Part shown: piece by piece, positions 51,686-61,514 of the stretch | Position numbering within the stretch: the stretch's first letter is position 1 | Layout: each line of letters opens with the position of its first letter | Source: Pannonibacter sp. XCT-53 | Lineage (GTDB): Bacteria > Pseudomonadota > Alphaproteobacteria > Rhizobiales > Stappiaceae | Assembly (NCBI RefSeq): GCF_009915765.1 | Contig: NZ_JAABLQ010000001.1 | Location: 2,418,001 to 2,482,000, forward strand | Reading direction: 5' to 3' | Length of the DNA: 64,000 nt | Notes under the pieces: model-generated | The model's input: only the letters and a program-made list of their open reading frames with translations | Database searches by the model: none | What the model was told of the DNA's origin: nothing | Program-made: the position numbers and the translations under genes

Positions 51686-52468
51686 TCAGTCCTTGCGGAA
51701 GATCACGCCGGCGAGCCAGCCGGTGAAGATGGCGATGACGACGGCGAGGATGCCGTAGAGCGTCGGCCGTTCGTGGGCCAGGTCAAAGGCCATCTGCTCG
51801 AAGCCGGTCTTGGCCACGGTGAGGCTTTTCTGCTGGCTGGCCAGCATCGCCCCGCCGTTCATCAGGAAGGTCTCCACGGTGTACTCCCCGACCGGTGTCG
51901 TGGCCGGCAGGGCCACGGTCGTCCGGAACAGGGTCTCGGAGAGGAACTCGACCTTGCCGGTCTGCTCCAGATAGTCGCCGTGCTGGCGGCGCAGGCGCAG
52001 GAAGGCATCGCGGAAGTCGTCGCGCTCGGAGAGCGGCACATCGGACTGGGGGCTGATCGGCAGGTTGAGGTAGTTGATGCCGATGCCGTATTTCTCCAGC
52101 ATGCGGCGTGCGCCCATCTCGGTCGGCGTCCGGGTCGAGGAGAGCACGTAGAACGAGGGCACCGCGTAGAAGGTTTCCGCCTCGCGGTTGACCCAGAGGC
52201 CGAGGAACCGCTCCTTGCGGCGGGTGGTGACAACCTGATCCGGCCCGCGCACGACGACGGCAAGATCATAGGCCCCGGAGCGCGTGACGGTCTGGGCGTC
52301 GCGGCCGATCTGCCCGAAGACCACGATCTCGGCGCCGGTGAAGTTGGATTCAATCAGCACCCTGTCCGATGACAGCGCCGTGGTCAGCAGCTCTGCCCTC
52401 GCCTCCGGCGGCGGCACCAGGGCGGCGGCAAGGCCGGCGGCGAGCAGGGCAGCGAGGCGGACGCACAT
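51686..52468 (-). CDS. TIGR02186-family membrane-anchored periplasmic protein
   Basis: 260 residues. A signal peptide (MCVRLAALLAAGLAAALVPPPEARA) is followed by ELLTTALSSDRVLIESNFTGAEIVVFGQIGRD, a beta-rich domain with two arms, and a C-terminal helix (TLYGILAVVIAIFTGWLAGVIFRKD) anchoring it to the inner membrane. The family is conserved in alphaproteobacteria next to TauE/SafE-type transporters and is of unknown function. Here it lies five bases downstream of such a transporter, so the two very likely act together. A GGGGAGG stretch precedes the ATG. Confidence 0.85.
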   Translation of the reverse strand: MCVRLAALLAAGLAAALVPPPEARAELLTTALSSDRVLIESNFTGAEIVVFGQIGRDAQTVTRSGAYDLAVVVRGPDQVVTTRRKERFLGLWVNREAETFYAVPSFYVLSSTRTPTEMGARRMLEKYGIGINYLNLPISPQSDVPLSERDDFRDAFLRLRRQHGDYLEQTGKVEFLSETLFRTTVALPATTPVGEYTVETFLMNGGAMLASQQKSLTVAKTGFEQMAFDLAHERPTLYGILAVVIAIFTGWLAGVIFRKD

Positions 52469-52473
52469 CGGCC

Positions 52474-53394
52474 TCACCCTCCCCTGACCGCAACGGAGAA
52501 GAACTCGCCCGGCGTGACCAGAAGGCCGACCGCGAAACGCACGCCGACCGACAGGACGAGCAACGCCAGCAGCAGGCGCAGCTGGTCGCCACGCAGCTTC
52601 TGGCCCATGCGGGCTCCGAACTGGGCGCCGATGACCCCGCCGACCATGAGGATCAGCGCCAGCACGATGTCGATGGTCTGGGTCGTGCTCGCATGCAGGA
52701 TCGTGGCGGCCGCCATCGTGAAGAGGGTCTGCATCAGCGTCGTGCCGATGACGATGCCCGTCGGCATGCGCAGCAGGTAGATCAGCGCGGGCACCATCAT
52801 GAAGCCGCCGCCAATGCCGAGCACCGTCCCCATGAAGCCGATCCCGGCTCCCAGGACAAGGATCGGAATGATGCTGACGTAAAGCTTCGACTGGCGGAAG
52901 CGCATCTTGAACGGCAGGCCGTGGATCCAGCTGTGCTGGCCGGGCAGCCGCGCCGGACGGGTGTTGCCCTGGCGACGTCGGCGGATGGCGCCGACCGATT
53001 CCACCAGCATCAGCGTGCCGATGGCACTTAGGAAGGTGACGTAGGACAGCGAGATGACGACGTCGAGCTGGCCGACATTCTTCAGCATCTCGAACAGGCG
53101 GGCGCCGGCGGCCGAGCCGACGATGCCGGCCAGCAGCAGCACGACCGCCATCTTGATGTCGATGGCGTTGCGCCGCCAGTAGGCGAGCACGCCGGACGCG
53201 GAGGAGGCGACGATCTGCGTCGTCACCGTGGCCACGGCGACGGCCGGCGGAATGCCGGAAAAGATCAGCAGGGGCGTCAGCAGGAACCCGCCGCCAATCC
53301 CGAACAGGCCCGACAGGAAGCCCACGGCACCGCCCATGCCGAAGATCACAAACATGTTCACCGAGATTTCGGCGATGGGCAGGTAGATCTGCAC
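52474..53394 (-). CDS. TauE/SafE-family (TSUP) sulfite/anion exporter
   Basis: 306 residues, eight or so helices in two halves. Each half has the glycine-rich family signature: GGAVGFLSGLFGIGGGFLLTPLLIFSGIPPAVAVATV and GIGFMGTVLGIGGGFMMVPALIYLLRMPTGIVIGTTL. A loop of about 40 polar residues separates the halves. The start is GTG at 53394. Members export sulfite, sulfoacetate or related anions; the substrate here is not certain. It is co-transcribed with the TIGR02186 gene. Confidence 0.9.
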   Translation of the reverse strand: MQIYLPIAEISVNMFVIFGMGGAVGFLSGLFGIGGGFLLTPLLIFSGIPPAVAVATVTTQIVASSASGVLAYWRRNAIDIKMAVVLLLAGIVGSAAGARLFEMLKNVGQLDVVISLSYVTFLSAIGTLMLVESVGAIRRRRQGNTRPARLPGQHSWIHGLPFKMRFRQSKLYVSIIPILVLGAGIGFMGTVLGIGGGFMMVPALIYLLRMPTGIVIGTTLMQTLFTMAAATILHASTTQTIDIVLALILMVGGVIGAQFGARMGQKLRGDQLRLLLALLVLSVGVRFAVGLLVTPGEFFSVAVRGG

Positions 53395-53494
53395 GGGCTC
53401 GCACCGTCCTGGAGGGCAGCCAAGCGGGCCGCCCGATACAAGATGCTAGAAGGGCCGCTTTCGCGGCCCTGTCAACCTCTGACGGTCCGCCCGC

Positions 53495-56400
53495 TCAGAT
53501 CGAGCGGCCGAGCAGCGCCTTCACCAGCTCCGGCGTGACCTCGCCGGTAACTGGCAGGTTCGCGCTGCGCTGGAAGTTCTCGATCGCCTGACGGGTCTTC
53601 GGACCCATCTGGCCATCGACCGAACCGGGATCGAAGCCAAGCGTCTTCAGGAGACCCTGGGCCTGCTGGACCATGTCGGCGCCCTGAAGAACGGAGGCGT
53701 TCGTCGCGGGGACGGCGGCAGCATGATCCCAGGCCGGGTTGAGCACGACCGTGTTGGCCTTCGGATCCGGCTCGATCAGCTTGAAGGTCTCCACCGCCAG
53801 ACGGCCGGCCGCAAGCTGGTTGGCGTCCATCATGTTGGCGATGTCGTCGCGCTTCTTGGCAGCCTCGCCGTCGCCCTGCTTGGCGGCAATGGCGAACCAC
53901 TTGTAGCTCTCCGGCAGGTCCTTCGGCACGCCGAGGCCACGGGCATGCAGGATGCCCAGGTTGAAGAGGCTGTCCGGCACGCCATGCTCGGCGGCCGACT
54001 TGAACCAGCGGGCGGCCTCGGTGAAGTTCGGCGCGCCCTCTGCCCCCTCGGCATAGAGCACCGCAAGATTGTGCATGGCCTTGGCATTGCCGGCTTCGGC
54101 CGCCTTCACGTACCACTCGCGGGCCCGGGCGAGATCCTTCGGGACCCCGCGGCCCTTTTCGTAAAGGCTGGCGAGACGGTACTGCGCCGGAGCGAGACCC
54201 TTCTGCGCGGCCTTCTCATACCACTTGGCGGCTTCGGCCAGATCCGGCTCGACGCCCTTGCCCTCGGTGTAGTTGACACCGATCTGGAACTCCGCCGTCG
54301 GATCCCCGGCGGCGGCGGCGCTGCGCAAGGCCATCGGACCGACCGCCTCGGGCGGCAGGTTGTCCAGCGTCGCCCCGGGCGCGACCGGCGTGACCGGATT
54401 CGGCTGCAGCGAGCTCGGCGCGGAGGCGAGCGTCGTGGCGCTGCCCGGAACGGCGGGCTGGGCCCCGTTGACGAAAGGCGTGTCGCCGAACTTGCCGGAA
54501 ATGGCCGGCGGGGCAAAGGCGACGGCGGGCGGAACGCTGTCGGCCGGCTGCGGCGGGATCAGCGACATCGGCGCGTTGCCTGCGAGGCTGCCCGGCGTCA
54601 GCGGCACGTCCGGACCTTGTCCGGCCGCCTCCGGAATGACCGGAGCGGTGGTCGCGACATCCTGGCCCGACGGCGCAGCGCCGTTGGCCGGCGCGGTCTC
54701 GACCACGTCCTTCTCGTCCAGCTCGAGCACCGGCTGGGTGGTTGCGGCGCCATCGGCCGTCTCGGCGACGGCGGGGGTCTCGCCCTCGACCGCGTCAAGC
54801 TGCGCGGTGGTGTCGTCGCCGCCGGAGGCGAGACGGAACACCTGCAGGGTGCCGATGGCCAGAACGACGGCGGCGGCGGCGAGCAGGATGGCGCGCTTGC
54901 GGCCACCGCTCAGCAGGCTGCTCCCCGCCTCTTCCGGAGCCGGACGGTCGTCCTGCGTGACGGCGGAGACCTCTTCGGCGGCCGGCTTGGCCTTGCGGGC
55001 CGGCTTGACCTCCTGCTCGGCGCCCAGTTCAAGGGCCTCGTCCCGGGCGGGCTTGCCGCGTCCCAGGGCGCGGCGGAGCCAGCTGGCATCGGCGCCGGCG
55101 TCCTTGGCCACCTTGCCTTCTTCGGCGCGGGCCTGCTGCACTTCGGCGGAGGCGGCCTGAGCGGCGCGACGGGCGGCGGCGATGAAATCGGCCTTGCGGT
55201 CGCGGGTGCGGTCGCGCGGGCGCTCGCCACGGGCATCCCCCCGGGGGTCGGCGCGGGTTTCGGCCCTGTTGTCCGCACGCGGGTCCGCAGCGCTCAGCGG
55301 CAGGCCCGGCAACGGGGCCCGGCCACGCGGCTCGTCCGGCATCGGATCTGCGGCAGGACGCGACGCGGCAGCCCGGGCAGGTCCGGAGCGCTCCAGCGAA
55401 TCAAGCCGATCGGTAATGCCGGTCAGGATCGACTGGACACCCTCGAAGGTGTTGCGCGTGCGCGCCTCGGTGCCCTGGGCCGCGTCGAGAAGCCGCTTGA
55501 GGTCATCGCGCAGGCTGCCGATGGCATCGTCATACTCGCGGGTGTCGGGAGCCTGGTCACGCACGGCCCGACGGGCTGCCTGTTCGGCGACATCGACGAC
55601 CTCGGCGCGGGTCGCGCGGAGCCCGTCCTCGATGCGCAGCAGCGCCTGCTCGATGCCGTCGACGCCCGACAGGCGGCTTTCGGCCACCTCGAGCTGGTCG
55701 GCAAGGGCGCCGATCTTGTCGGAGATGGCGTCCAGCCGGCTGTCGTCGATGCTCTCGCCATTGCGGCTCACCGCCTCGGCCAGGTCGCTGATCTTGCGTT
55801 CCAGCGCGACGACGGCGGGCGCCGGCATCTGGACGGCGACGCGCATGTCGGCGATCTCGCGCCGCAGCGCGTCGATGTCGGCATTGGTCACATGGTCGCG
55901 CGGCTCGGCCAGGCGACGCGACAGGTCGGTGACCTGACGCTCAAGCTGCGACAGCAGCTCCGCCTCAAGGCCTGCACCTTCCCCCAGTTCGACCGCAATC
56001 GGACGCGCGGCGCGCTCCTCGAGCGACTCGATCTTGCTGTGGATGCCCTTGAGCCGGCTTTCGAGCCCGGCAAAGGCCGCATCGAAGGCCGGCTGCGGAC
56101 CCTTGGTGTGTTCCATGGCCGACAGGCGGTCCATGATCTCGTCAAGGCGGCTGTCGACCTTGCCGAAGCGCGCCTCGTCCTCTTCCGGATTGCAGCGGCT
56201 GCGCGACAGCATGCCGAAGATCTCTTCCAGCCGGCCATTGAGGCGGTCGAGGCTGTCGGCATCGGGCAGACGCTCTTCCATGGCACTGATGCGGCTGTCG
56301 AGGCCGCGCTGCTCGCGCGCCAGCATCTCCAGCTCGTCCAGCCGGTCGGCGACGAAGCGCATGCGGTCGTCGATAGCCCCGATCACACCGTTGAGGTTGA

Positions 56401-57892
56401 CCTGCTCGACGATGCGGCGGACGTCCTTCAGCTCCTGGCGCAGCGGTTCCACATCGAGGCGCGAGTGGGCCCGCAGCAGGCTTTCCACGCGGTCCGAGAT
56501 ATCGCCGATGCGGCTTTCCAGCACGATCAGGTGCTCGGAGCGCGGCAGGGCCTGCAGGCCGTCCTCGATCTCGACAAGACGGACGGCCAGGTTCTTGACC
56601 GCGCGCGGATCGACGGACGACCGCGACAGCTCGTCGAGGCGCTGAACGATGTGGGCGTAGCCGGATTCCAGCGTCTTCAGCGTGCCGTCGACGTTGGAAT
56701 GGCTGACCAGGTTGCGCAGGTCTGCGATCTCGGCGCGCAGCTCGCGCGCCTGACGGTCGTCACCACGGTCGGCCCTGAGCCGCTCGACCATGTCCGCCAG
56801 CCGCCGCATCTCCTGCCGGTCCCGGTCATCCCGGCTCCGGTCGGGCCAGGCCTGCAGCGTGTCGCGCAGGGCGCCGATCTCGCGGCGGACGACGTCCAGC
56901 GTTTCTTCCTGCGGCTTGCGCAGCGCGTCGATGCGGCGGGACAGGTCCTTGTAGAGCTGGCGGGAGGCGAGGTCAGGCTGGCGCGGCCGGCGGGGGCGCG
57001 GACGGGGATCGGCATAGCCGTCGTCCAGAGCCTCGAGATCCGCGTCGGCCAGCCGGTCGAGCGCGTCGCGGCGGGAGCGCACGTCATCGGCAGCGCGCCG
57101 GTAATCGTCCTCGCCACCGGCCCGGCGACGCGACGGGCGCGTCGCACGAGAGCGATCACGATCGCGATCATCCTCCTCAGCGACACGGCTGCGCAGGGGG
57201 CGGGCATAGTCGTCCACATGGCGCTCGGCGGCCGAGCGGGCCGGTGCGGCGCGCTCCGTCCGGCGCCGCGACGGAGCGTAGTCGGCGGCCTCGTCCTCCC
57301 GGGCATAGGGATCGGCCGCACGGCGGCCCGCAGGCCGACGCGGCTCGTCCTCATAGCGGTCACGGTCGCGCGGGTCCGGATGACGCTCCGAAATGGCGCC
57401 GACACGCTGGTCGAGGCGCTCCAGCGCCTCCATGACGGCGCCAACCCGGGTCCCGCGCGCCGGCGCGGGCCGACGCAGGTCCTCGTCCCGGTCGTAGCCC
57501 TGGTCGTAGGTCTGGTCGTCGTCGCGGTCATCCGCGCGGCTCTCTCCCCGGCCGCGGGTGCGCTCGGGGATCCGGTCGCGCTTGCGCGCCCGCTGACGGT
57601 CGCCCATCAGGCGGTCGAGTTCGTCGGCAACGGCGTCCAGTTCGTGGCCGGCATCGTCGCGGGCATAGTCGCGGCCGTAGCCGGGTGCAGCAGTCGCCGT
57701 GCGGGTCAGCCGTTCGACGCGGTCGCGCGGATGCTCCCGGTGGGGCGCGCGTGCCGAGGGCTGATAGTCGTCATCCTCGTAGCCCTCGTCGCGGCCGTAA
57801 GGATCGTAATCCTCGCCGTAACGACGGCCTCGCCCGCCACGCGACATCTCATCGCCGCCGCTTCCTGCTCTGCGGATATTCCAAGACGACAT
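53495..57892 (-). CDS. Giant PodJ-like coiled-coil / Sel1 / peptidoglycan-binding protein
   Basis: About 1465 residues. The first 300 or so are very charged, rich in Arg, Asp and Tyr (RGGRGRRYGEDYDPYGRDEGYEDDDYQ). Residues about 300-900 are long coiled coils with repeated heptads (LDELSRSSVDP, LDELEMLAREQ, MDRLSAMEH). One membrane span lies at about 998-1020 (AILLAAAAVVLAIGTLQVFRLA). After a Pro/Ala-rich linker come four Sel1-type repeats (about 1170-1370, e.g. AQYRLASLYEKGRGVPKDLARAREWY) and a terminal peptidoglycan-binding domain (LLKTLGFDPGSVDGQMGPKTRQAIENFQ). This layout is that of PodJ-type polar organisers. The start could be 57892 or 57847; neither has a strong binding site. Confidence 0.82.
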   Translation of the reverse strand: MSSWNIRRAGSGGDEMSRGGRGRRYGEDYDPYGRDEGYEDDDYQPSARAPHREHPRDRVERLTRTATAAPGYGRDYARDDAGHELDAVADELDRLMGDRQRARKRDRIPERTRGRGESRADDRDDDQTYDQGYDRDEDLRRPAPARGTRVGAVMEALERLDQRVGAISERHPDPRDRDRYEDEPRRPAGRRAADPYAREDEAADYAPSRRRTERAAPARSAAERHVDDYARPLRSRVAEEDDRDRDRSRATRPSRRRAGGEDDYRRAADDVRSRRDALDRLADADLEALDDGYADPRPRPRRPRQPDLASRQLYKDLSRRIDALRKPQEETLDVVRREIGALRDTLQAWPDRSRDDRDRQEMRRLADMVERLRADRGDDRQARELRAEIADLRNLVSHSNVDGTLKTLESGYAHIVQRLDELSRSSVDPRAVKNLAVRLVEIEDGLQALPRSEHLIVLESRIGDISDRVESLLRAHSRLDVEPLRQELKDVRRIVEQVNLNGVIGAIDDRMRFVADRLDELEMLAREQRGLDSRISAMEERLPDADSLDRLNGRLEEIFGMLSRSRCNPEEDEARFGKVDSRLDEIMDRLSAMEHTKGPQPAFDAAFAGLESRLKGIHSKIESLEERAARPIAVELGEGAGLEAELLSQLERQVTDLSRRLAEPRDHVTNADIDALRREIADMRVAVQMPAPAVVALERKISDLAEAVSRNGESIDDSRLDAISDKIGALADQLEVAESRLSGVDGIEQALLRIEDGLRATRAEVVDVAEQAARRAVRDQAPDTREYDDAIGSLRDDLKRLLDAAQGTEARTRNTFEGVQSILTGITDRLDSLERSGPARAAASRPAADPMPDEPRGRAPLPGLPLSAADPRADNRAETRADPRGDARGERPRDRTRDRKADFIAAARRAAQAASAEVQQARAEEGKVAKDAGADASWLRRALGRGKPARDEALELGAEQEVKPARKAKPAAEEVSAVTQDDRPAPEEAGSSLLSGGRKRAILLAAAAVVLAIGTLQVFRLASGGDDTTAQLDAVEGETPAVAETADGAATTQPVLELDEKDVVETAPANGAAPSGQDVATTAPVIPEAAGQGPDVPLTPGSLAGNAPMSLIPPQPADSVPPAVAFAPPAISGKFGDTPFVNGAQPAVPGSATTLASAPSSLQPNPVTPVAPGATLDNLPPEAVGPMALRSAAAAGDPTAEFQIGVNYTEGKGVEPDLAEAAKWYEKAAQKGLAPAQYRLASLYEKGRGVPKDLARAREWYVKAAEAGNAKAMHNLAVLYAEGAEGAPNFTEAARWFKSAAEHGVPDSLFNLGILHARGLGVPKDLPESYKWFAIAAKQGDGEAAKKRDDIANMMDANQLAAGRLAVETFKLIEPDPKANTVVLNPAWDHAAAVPATNASVLQGADMVQQAQGLLKTLGFDPGSVDGQMGPKTRQAIENFQRSANLPVTGEVTPELVKALLGRSI

Positions 57893-58269
57893 GGGCTGGA
57901 CCTGGACTTGCGGTCGTTCTGACCTTTGACAATGAACTTGCGAGCTGCGCGGTCCCGGGACGCAAAAAACAAAATGGCACCGAAGCAATGGCTGAATCTT
58001 TGTCGCGGTAGGGTAAACAGCACGTTAATTCCGGTCGCAGCTTGCGATTTTGTCTTAACCGGACGTTTGCCAAGACCCCGAATCGGGGCTGTCCGGCAAA
58101 AAAGCGCGCGATGGCGCTGGACCATTCCCTTAGCGTAAGGTATGGCGTTTCCTTCAGGACATGGCGACCGGGCATCCCTCCCGATGCATCCGGCCGCTTC
58201 GGCAGCCCGGCCTCCGGCCGTCCTTGCCCCAGATGCAAGACCCGCCGGGCGTTCACGCAGGAACAGAAC
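57893..58269. promoter_or_regulatory. Divergent region between podJ-like gene and merR
   Basis: 377 bp without a gene. It holds an AT-richer stretch (57960-58075) with CGTTAATTCC and GTCTTAACCGG and a perfect palindrome CCTTA-GCG-TAAGG at 58128-58140, about 130 bp before merR, which may be the regulator's own operator. In-frame extension of merR to 58042 lacks a ribosome binding site. Confidence 0.5.
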
Positions 58270-58731
58270 ATGAGCGAAGCACTCTCCCTCCGCAACAATG
58301 CGGAAATCGTCGATGTGGTGGCAGCCGCCGACGACAGCACGAAGAAGACGCAGTTCACCATCGGCGACCTGGCCAAGGAATTCGGCGTCACCCTGCGCAC
58401 CCTGCGCTTCTACGAGGACCGGGGCCTGCTGAACCCCAAGCGCGATGGTCTGAACCGCGTCTACACCCGCCGCGACCGGGCCCGCCTCAAGCTGGTGGTC
58501 ATGGGCAAGCGCGTCGGTTTTTCGCTGAGCGAGATCCGCGACATGCTCGACCTCTATGACCTGCGTGACGGACAGGTCACGCAACTTCGGGTCGCCCTCT
58601 CGCGCTTCAACGAGCAGATTGCCGTGCTCGTGAACCAGCGCAAGGACATCGATCAGGCCATCGAGGAACTGTCGCGCACGGTCGAAATCGTCTCCGGCAT
58701 GCTGAAGCACAAGGAAGCGGAAGGCGAATGA
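58270..58731 (+). CDS. MerR-family regulator of acyl-CoA metabolism (LiuR-like)
   Basis: 153 residues. The MerR winged helix is at about 33-100 ([69 protein letters not shown]) and a coiled coil for dimerisation follows ([36 protein letters not shown]). It has no Cys metal site, so it is not a metal sensor. LiuR-type MerR proteins repress fatty-acid or branched-chain acyl-CoA genes, and it lies directly upstream of an acyl-CoA dehydrogenase operon with a palindromic operator. AGGAAC precedes the ATG at 58270. Confidence 0.9.
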   Translation: MSEALSLRNNAEIVDVVAAADDSTKKTQFTIGDLAKEFGVTLRTLRFYEDRGLLNPKRDGLNRVYTRRDRARLKLVVMGKRVGFSLSEIRDMLDLYDLRDGQVTQLRVALSRFNEQIAVLVNQRKDIDQAIEELSRTVEIVSGMLKHKEAEGE

Positions 58732-58781
58732 GCCTGACGTTCGCGTAAGGCCGCTTCCGGCCAAAATCGCCAGAATCGCCG

Positions 58782-58810
58782 AAAAACCGGGGCTGACGCT
58801 CCGGTTTTTT
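58782..58810 (+). terminator. Rho-independent terminator after merR
   Basis: ACCGGGGC (58786-58793) pairs with GCTCCGGT (58798-58805) with one G-U pair and a TGAC loop, followed by TTTTT to 58810; the A-run before it extends the stem on either strand. It separates merR from the acyl-CoA dehydrogenase operon. Confidence 0.9.
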
Positions 58811-58876
58811 GCGTTCGGACCCTCGACTTTGGTTCATTTTGTAAAGATTCAGGCGTACCTTCCCTTAGGACACGAC

Positions 58877-58906
58877 TTGTCCGCCCCCGAATGGCGCGTA
58901 TATAAC
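58877..58906 (+). promoter_or_regulatory. Sigma-70-type promoter of the fatty-acid oxidation operon
   Basis: -35 TTGTCC (58877-58882) and -10 TATAAC (58901-58906), spaced 18 bp, in an AT-richer patch. Transcription would start near 58913, about 60 bp before the acyl-CoA dehydrogenase ATG, and just ahead of the palindrome at 58917-58936. Confidence 0.6.
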
Positions 58907-58916
58907 AGGCGGCAGT

Positions 58917-58936
58917 TGACGTTTACGGAAACGTCA
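58917..58936 (+). promoter_or_regulatory. MerR/LiuR-type operator
   Basis: Perfect palindrome TGACGTTT-ACGG-AAACGTCA. It lies just downstream of the predicted start of transcription, so a bound protein would block elongation. The sequence resembles known LiuR-type sites with TTnACGTTnACGTnAA character. Confidence 0.7.
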
Positions 58937-58972
58937 TGTCGTGCGTATGCGGTTTCGTTCTGGGAGGAAGAC

Positions 58973-60763
58973 ATGCCGACCTACCGTGCCCCCGTTGAGG
59001 ACACGCTTTTTCTACTCAAGGATGTGTTCGGCTACGAACGCTACAGCAACCTGCCGGGCTTTGCCGACGCGACGCCGGATCTGGTCGAGGCGATCCTGCG
59101 CGAAGGCGCGAAGTTCTGCGAAGAGGTCATCCAGCCGCTAAACCAGAGCGGTGACCTCGAGGGCTGTGTCCGCCACGAGGACGGCAGCGTCACCACGCCG
59201 AAGGGCTTCAAGGCTGCCTACGAGGCTTACTGCGAGGGCGGCTGGGGCGGCCTGTCGGTCGATCCGGAATTTGGCGGCCAGGGCCTGCCGCACACGCTGG
59301 CCATGGTGATGGCCGAGTACCTCTCCTCCGCCAACATGGCCTTTGCCATGTATCCGGGCCTGACGGCCGGGGCGGTCGCCGCGCTGACGCTGCATGGCAC
59401 GGCGGCGCAGAAGGACACCTATCTGCCGAAGATGGTCGCCGGCACCTGGACCGGGACGATGAACCTGACCGAGCCGCACTGCGGCACGGACCTGGGGCTG
59501 ATCCGCACCAAGGCCGTGCCCCAGGCCGATGGCAGCTACCGGATTTCCGGCACCAAGATCTTCATCTCCGCCGGTGAACACGACATGTCGGAGAACATCA
59601 TCCATCTGGTGCTGGCCCGGATCGAGGGCGCGCCCGAGGGCGTGAAGGGCATCTCGCTCTTCGTGGTGCCGAAGTTCCTCGTCAATGCCGACGGGTCGAT
59701 CGGAGCGCGCAACGGCGCGACCTGCGGCTCGATCGAGCACAAGATGGGCATCCACGGCAACGCCACCTGCGTCATGAACTATGACGGGGCGACGGGCTGG
59801 CTGGTCGGCGAGGAAAACAAGGGCCTGCGCGCCATGTTCACCATGATGAACGAGGCCCGCCTCGGCGTCGCGGTGCAGGGTCTCGCCCAGTCCGAAGTTG
59901 CCTACCAGAACGCCGTCACTTACGCCCGTGACCGCATCCAGGGCCGCGCCCTGACCGGGCCGAAGGCCATCGACAAGGCCGCCGATCCGATCATCGTGCA
60001 TCCGGACGTGCGCCGCGTGCTGATGTCGATCCGCTCGTTCAACGAGGCGGCCCGCGCGCTGGTGCTGTGGACCGCGCTGCAGGGCGACGTGTCGCATCGC
60101 TCGGACAACGAGGCGGACCGGACCCGCGCCGACGACCTGATGGGCCTGATGACGCCGGTTCTGAAGGGCGTCCTGACCGACACCGGCTTTGCCAACGCGG
60201 TCAATGCGCAGCAGATGTACGGCGGCCATGGCTACATCGCCGAATGGGGCATGGAGCAGTTCGTGCGCGATGCCCGCATCGCCATGATCTATGAAGGCGC
60301 CAACGGCATCCAGGCGCTTGATCTGGTCGGCCGCAAGCTGCCGGCCAACGGTGGCCGCGCCGTGATGACCTTCTTCGCCGAGGTGGGCGATTTCCTGAAG
60401 GCCAACAAGGACAACGAGGCCCTCGCCCCCTTCACCAGGCCGCTGAAGAAGGCACATGACGACCTGCAGGCCGCGACCATGTGGTTCATGCAGAACGCCA
60501 TGGCCAAGCCGGACAACGCCGGCGCCGGCTCGACCGACTACATGCACCTGTTCGGTCTGGTGGCGCTCGCCTACATGTGGGCCCAGATCGCCAAGGCCGC
60601 CCAGGAGAAGATCGCCGCCGGCGAGGACACGGAGCGCTATGAGGCCAAGCTGGTCTTCGGCCGCTTCTTCATGGAACGGACCCTGCCGGAAACGGCGGCG
60701 CATCTGGCCCGGATCTCGACGGGAGCCGACACGATGATGGGCCTCGCCGCCGAGGCCTTCTGA
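58973..60763 (+). CDS. Acyl-CoA dehydrogenase (FadE-like, ~600-residue class)
   Basis: 596 residues, FAD-dependent first step of beta-oxidation. It has the class-typical start [21 protein letters not shown], the FAD/substrate segment [18 protein letters not shown], and [38 protein letters not shown] with the catalytic base E441. The extra C-terminal domain (about 470-596) is that of the DmdC/long acyl-CoA dehydrogenase group. GGGAGGA lies five bases before the ATG at 58973. It heads the operon with GST, thiolase and FadB and is likely repressed by the adjacent MerR protein. Confidence 0.93.
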   Translation: MPTYRAPVEDTLFLLKDVFGYERYSNLPGFADATPDLVEAILREGAKFCEEVIQPLNQSGDLEGCVRHEDGSVTTPKGFKAAYEAYCEGGWGGLSVDPEFGGQGLPHTLAMVMAEYLSSANMAFAMYPGLTAGAVAALTLHGTAAQKDTYLPKMVAGTWTGTMNLTEPHCGTDLGLIRTKAVPQADGSYRISGTKIFISAGEHDMSENIIHLVLARIEGAPEGVKGISLFVVPKFLVNADGSIGARNGATCGSIEHKMGIHGNATCVMNYDGATGWLVGEENKGLRAMFTMMNEARLGVAVQGLAQSEVAYQNAVTYARDRIQGRALTGPKAIDKAADPIIVHPDVRRVLMSIRSFNEAARALVLWTALQGDVSHRSDNEADRTRADDLMGLMTPVLKGVLTDTGFANAVNAQQMYGGHGYIAEWGMEQFVRDARIAMIYEGANGIQALDLVGRKLPANGGRAVMTFFAEVGDFLKANKDNEALAPFTRPLKKAHDDLQAATMWFMQNAMAKPDNAGAGSTDYMHLFGLVALAYMWAQIAKAAQEKIAAGEDTERYEAKLVFGRFFMERTLPETAAHLARISTGADTMMGLAAEAF

Positions 60764-60851
60764 GCCTGGCGCCGGCCCCGCAGGCCCGCTCGGGCGGCCC
60801 GGTCTCCGGCCGGGCCGTCGCCCCGCTCTCACGCCATGACGGGAGGAACGC

Positions 60852-61490
60852 ATGGCCGAGTTCGTGCTGCACTGCTTTGCCCAGTCGGGCTATTCCTACA
60901 AGGTCGCCCTGATGCTCCAGCTTGCCGGAGCGGACTGGGAGCCCCGCTTCGTCGACTTCTTCAACGGAGCCACCCGCTCGCCGGAGTTCCGCGAGACGGT
61001 CAACGAGATGGGTGAAGTGCCCGTGCTGGAGCACGGACACTTGCGCCTGACCCAGTCCGGCGTGATCCTCGACCACCTGACGGACGAGCTTGGCCTGTTC
61101 GGGGCTCACAGCGAGGACGAGGCGCGGGAGATCCTGCGCTGGGTGCTGTTCGACAACCACAAGCTCAGCAGCTACACGGCGACACTGCGCTACCTGCGGC
61201 ACTTCGCAAGAACCGGGGAGACCCCGGTGACTGCCTTCTTCGAGGCCCGGGCGAAGTCGGCCCTGGCCATCCTCGACAAGCACCTGACCGGCCGCCAGTT
61301 CGTGGTCGCCAACCGGCTGACGACGGCGGACCTGTCGCTCTGCGGCTACCTGTTCTGGCCCGAGGAAACGGGCATCGACCTTGCCGCCTATCCCGATCTC
61401 ACTGCCTGGCTGGATCGCATCCGGTCCCAGCCCGGCTGGTCCCACCCCTACGACCTGATGCCGGGCCATCCGCTGCCCGGTACGGCCTGA
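60852..61490 (+). CDS. Glutathione S-transferase-like protein
   Basis: 212 residues. N-terminal thioredoxin-like domain (FVLHCFAQSGYSYKVALMLQLAGADWEPRFVDFF), with S12-G13-Y14-S15 as the likely glutathione-contact area, VPVLEHGHLRLTQSGVILDHL, and a C-terminal helical domain with LTTADLSLCGYL. It is a GST of the general bacterial class. Its place between acyl-CoA dehydrogenase and thiolase is a layout often seen in alphaproteobacteria, but its role in fatty-acid breakdown is not known. GGGAGGA precedes the start. Confidence 0.88.
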   Translation: MAEFVLHCFAQSGYSYKVALMLQLAGADWEPRFVDFFNGATRSPEFRETVNEMGEVPVLEHGHLRLTQSGVILDHLTDELGLFGAHSEDEAREILRWVLFDNHKLSSYTATLRYLRHFARTGETPVTAFFEARAKSALAILDKHLTGRQFVVANRLTTADLSLCGYLFWPEETGIDLAAYPDLTAWLDRIRSQPGWSHPYDLMPGHPLPGTA

Positions 61491-61514
61491 CCCAGACACG
61501 TTCAGGAGGATCCA

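Noticed and set aside
53723..57922. 1399-codon plus-strand frame opposite the PodJ-like gene
   Set aside because: The minus-strand product has a membrane helix, Sel1 repeats and a peptidoglycan-binding domain; the plus frame has none and is a codon-bias shadow.
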